NCBI RefSeq assembly: GCF_000971395.1
Contig: NZ_BBME01000010.1
Coordinates: 186,001-250,000 of the forward strand
DNA length: 64,000 nt
Reading direction: 5' to 3'
Source: Demequina iriomotensis
GTDB lineage: Bacteria > Actinomycetota > Actinomycetes > Actinomycetales > Demequinaceae
Part shown: positions 63,584-64,000 of the stretch, piece by piece
Layout of the letters: the number at the start of each line of letters is the position of its first letter
Position numbering within the stretch: the first letter of the stretch is position 1
Translations under genes and position numbers: made by a program
The notes under the pieces: generated by a model
Seen by the model: the letters and a program-made list of their open reading frames with translations, nothing else
Databases searched by the model: none
Told to the model about the DNA's origin: nothing

Positions 63584-64000
63584 TCAGTCGTCGCCGTCGG
63601 GGTGGTCGGCGCGCAATTGCAGGGAGATCTGCTCGGCGTCGAGGATCCGCAGCGCGTCGCCCAGGGCCTCGGAGCCGAACGTCCCCACGGACCGCGCCTC
63701 GAGCAGCCGGGTGCGCTGGGCCTCGATGATCGCGAGGCGCAGGTCGTAGAAGCGGATGCCGTGGTGGACGGTCTCCTGGTCCTCGGCGCGCGCGTGGGCC
63801 ATCGCGCGCTGGACCGCCTCGACCACGGCGGGCTCGTACTCGCGCCCCTCCGGGTCCCGCAGCTGCGAGTCCGCGAGCACGGCGTCGGCGGTCCCCGCGA
63901 GCAGGTCGCGCAGCTCGGCGCGCTCGCGCTCGTCGTGCACCGACTCCCCGGCGACGCCCAGCCGGCGCGTGAGCCACGGCAGCGTCGCACCTTGTGACAT
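63584..64000 (-). CDS. C-terminal part of a probable Na+/H+ antiporter (partial)
   Basis: At least 139 residues continue past the right edge. The visible part is a cytosolic, Ala/Glu/Arg-rich helical region ending FGSEALGDALRILDAEQISLQLRADHPDGDD. The end of bacterial-type (NhaP/CPA1) Na+/H+ antiporters looks like this. No membrane segment is in the window, so the call is tentative. The ATG at 64000 may be internal. It is convergent with rskA, three bases apart. Confidence 0.5.
   Translation of the reverse strand: MSQGATLPWLTRRLGVAGESVHDERERAELRDLLAGTADAVLADSQLRDPEGREYEPAVVEAVQRAMAHARAEDQETVHHGIRFYDLRLAIIEAQRTRLLEARSVGTFGSEALGDALRILDAEQISLQLRADHPDGDD

Overview
This 64 kb window comes from a very GC-rich actinobacterium. 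Conserved actinobacterial neighbourhoods (rpsB-tsf-pyrH-frr-cdsA-rlmN-dxr, rplS-lepB-rnhB-DUF2469, rpsP-khpA...rimM-trmD, amtB-glnK-glnD, folC-DUF4233), many GTG starts, a GlnR-type operator, an actinobacterial-type ileS T-box and a DUF6318 lipoprotein point to the order Micrococcales (Cellulomonas/Demequina-like). The genus is an inference. No rRNA, tRNA, CRISPR array, prophage or insertion sequence was seen.

Layout. 1-6.0 kb: a minus-strand translation, lipid and isoprenoid block (rpsB, tsf, pyrH, frr, cdsA, rlmN, a DivI1A-repeat protein, start of dxr). 6.4-11.7 kb: M23 peptidase, FliA/WhiG sigma factor, XerC-type recombinase, and dprA-comM-yraN. 11.9-16.1 kb: two DHA2-type MFS exporters (one frameshifted in a C8 tract) and a TetR regulator, sharing a palindromic operator. 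16.3-21.5 kb: DUF2469, rnhB, lepB, rplS, trmD, rimM, two small membrane paralogues, khpA and rpsP. 21.7-27.0 kb: an extracytoplasmic flavin electron-transfer cluster (apbE, three FMN-binding proteins, two ferric-reductase-like membrane oxidoreductases). 27.0-38.5 kb: amidohydrolase, ffh, glnD-glnK-amtB, ftsY, smc. 38.5-44.6 kb: ndk, apt, two folC paralogues around a MarR/flavodoxin-like oxidoreductase pair. 44.8-57.3 kb: cell-envelope proteins, pabC, sulfurtransferase, ileS with T-box, VOC protein, DUF885, sugar-dehydrogenase lipoprotein, and a DUF6318 operon. 57.5-64 kb: a methyltransferase-like membrane protein, acyltransferase, patatin, and a dipZ / Met-rich lipoprotein / sigK / rskA module with two SigK-like promoters, then the end of a probable Na+/H+ antiporter.

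The most unusual signal is a dispersed word, GGACGATGCG. Its 9-base core GACGATGCG occurs 47 times by hand count on both strands, in four coding phases and between genes, sometimes as inverted pairs. It behaves like a DNA-level dispersed signal such as an uptake sequence, and dprA and comM lie in the same window. Two further intergenic repeat families were found: ~80-100 bp nested palindromes at gene 3' ends, and ~20 bp GACACGAT...CCAGGTT repeats. Readable regulation includes GlnR (amtB), T-box (ileS), TetR and MarR operators, and SigK-like promoters.
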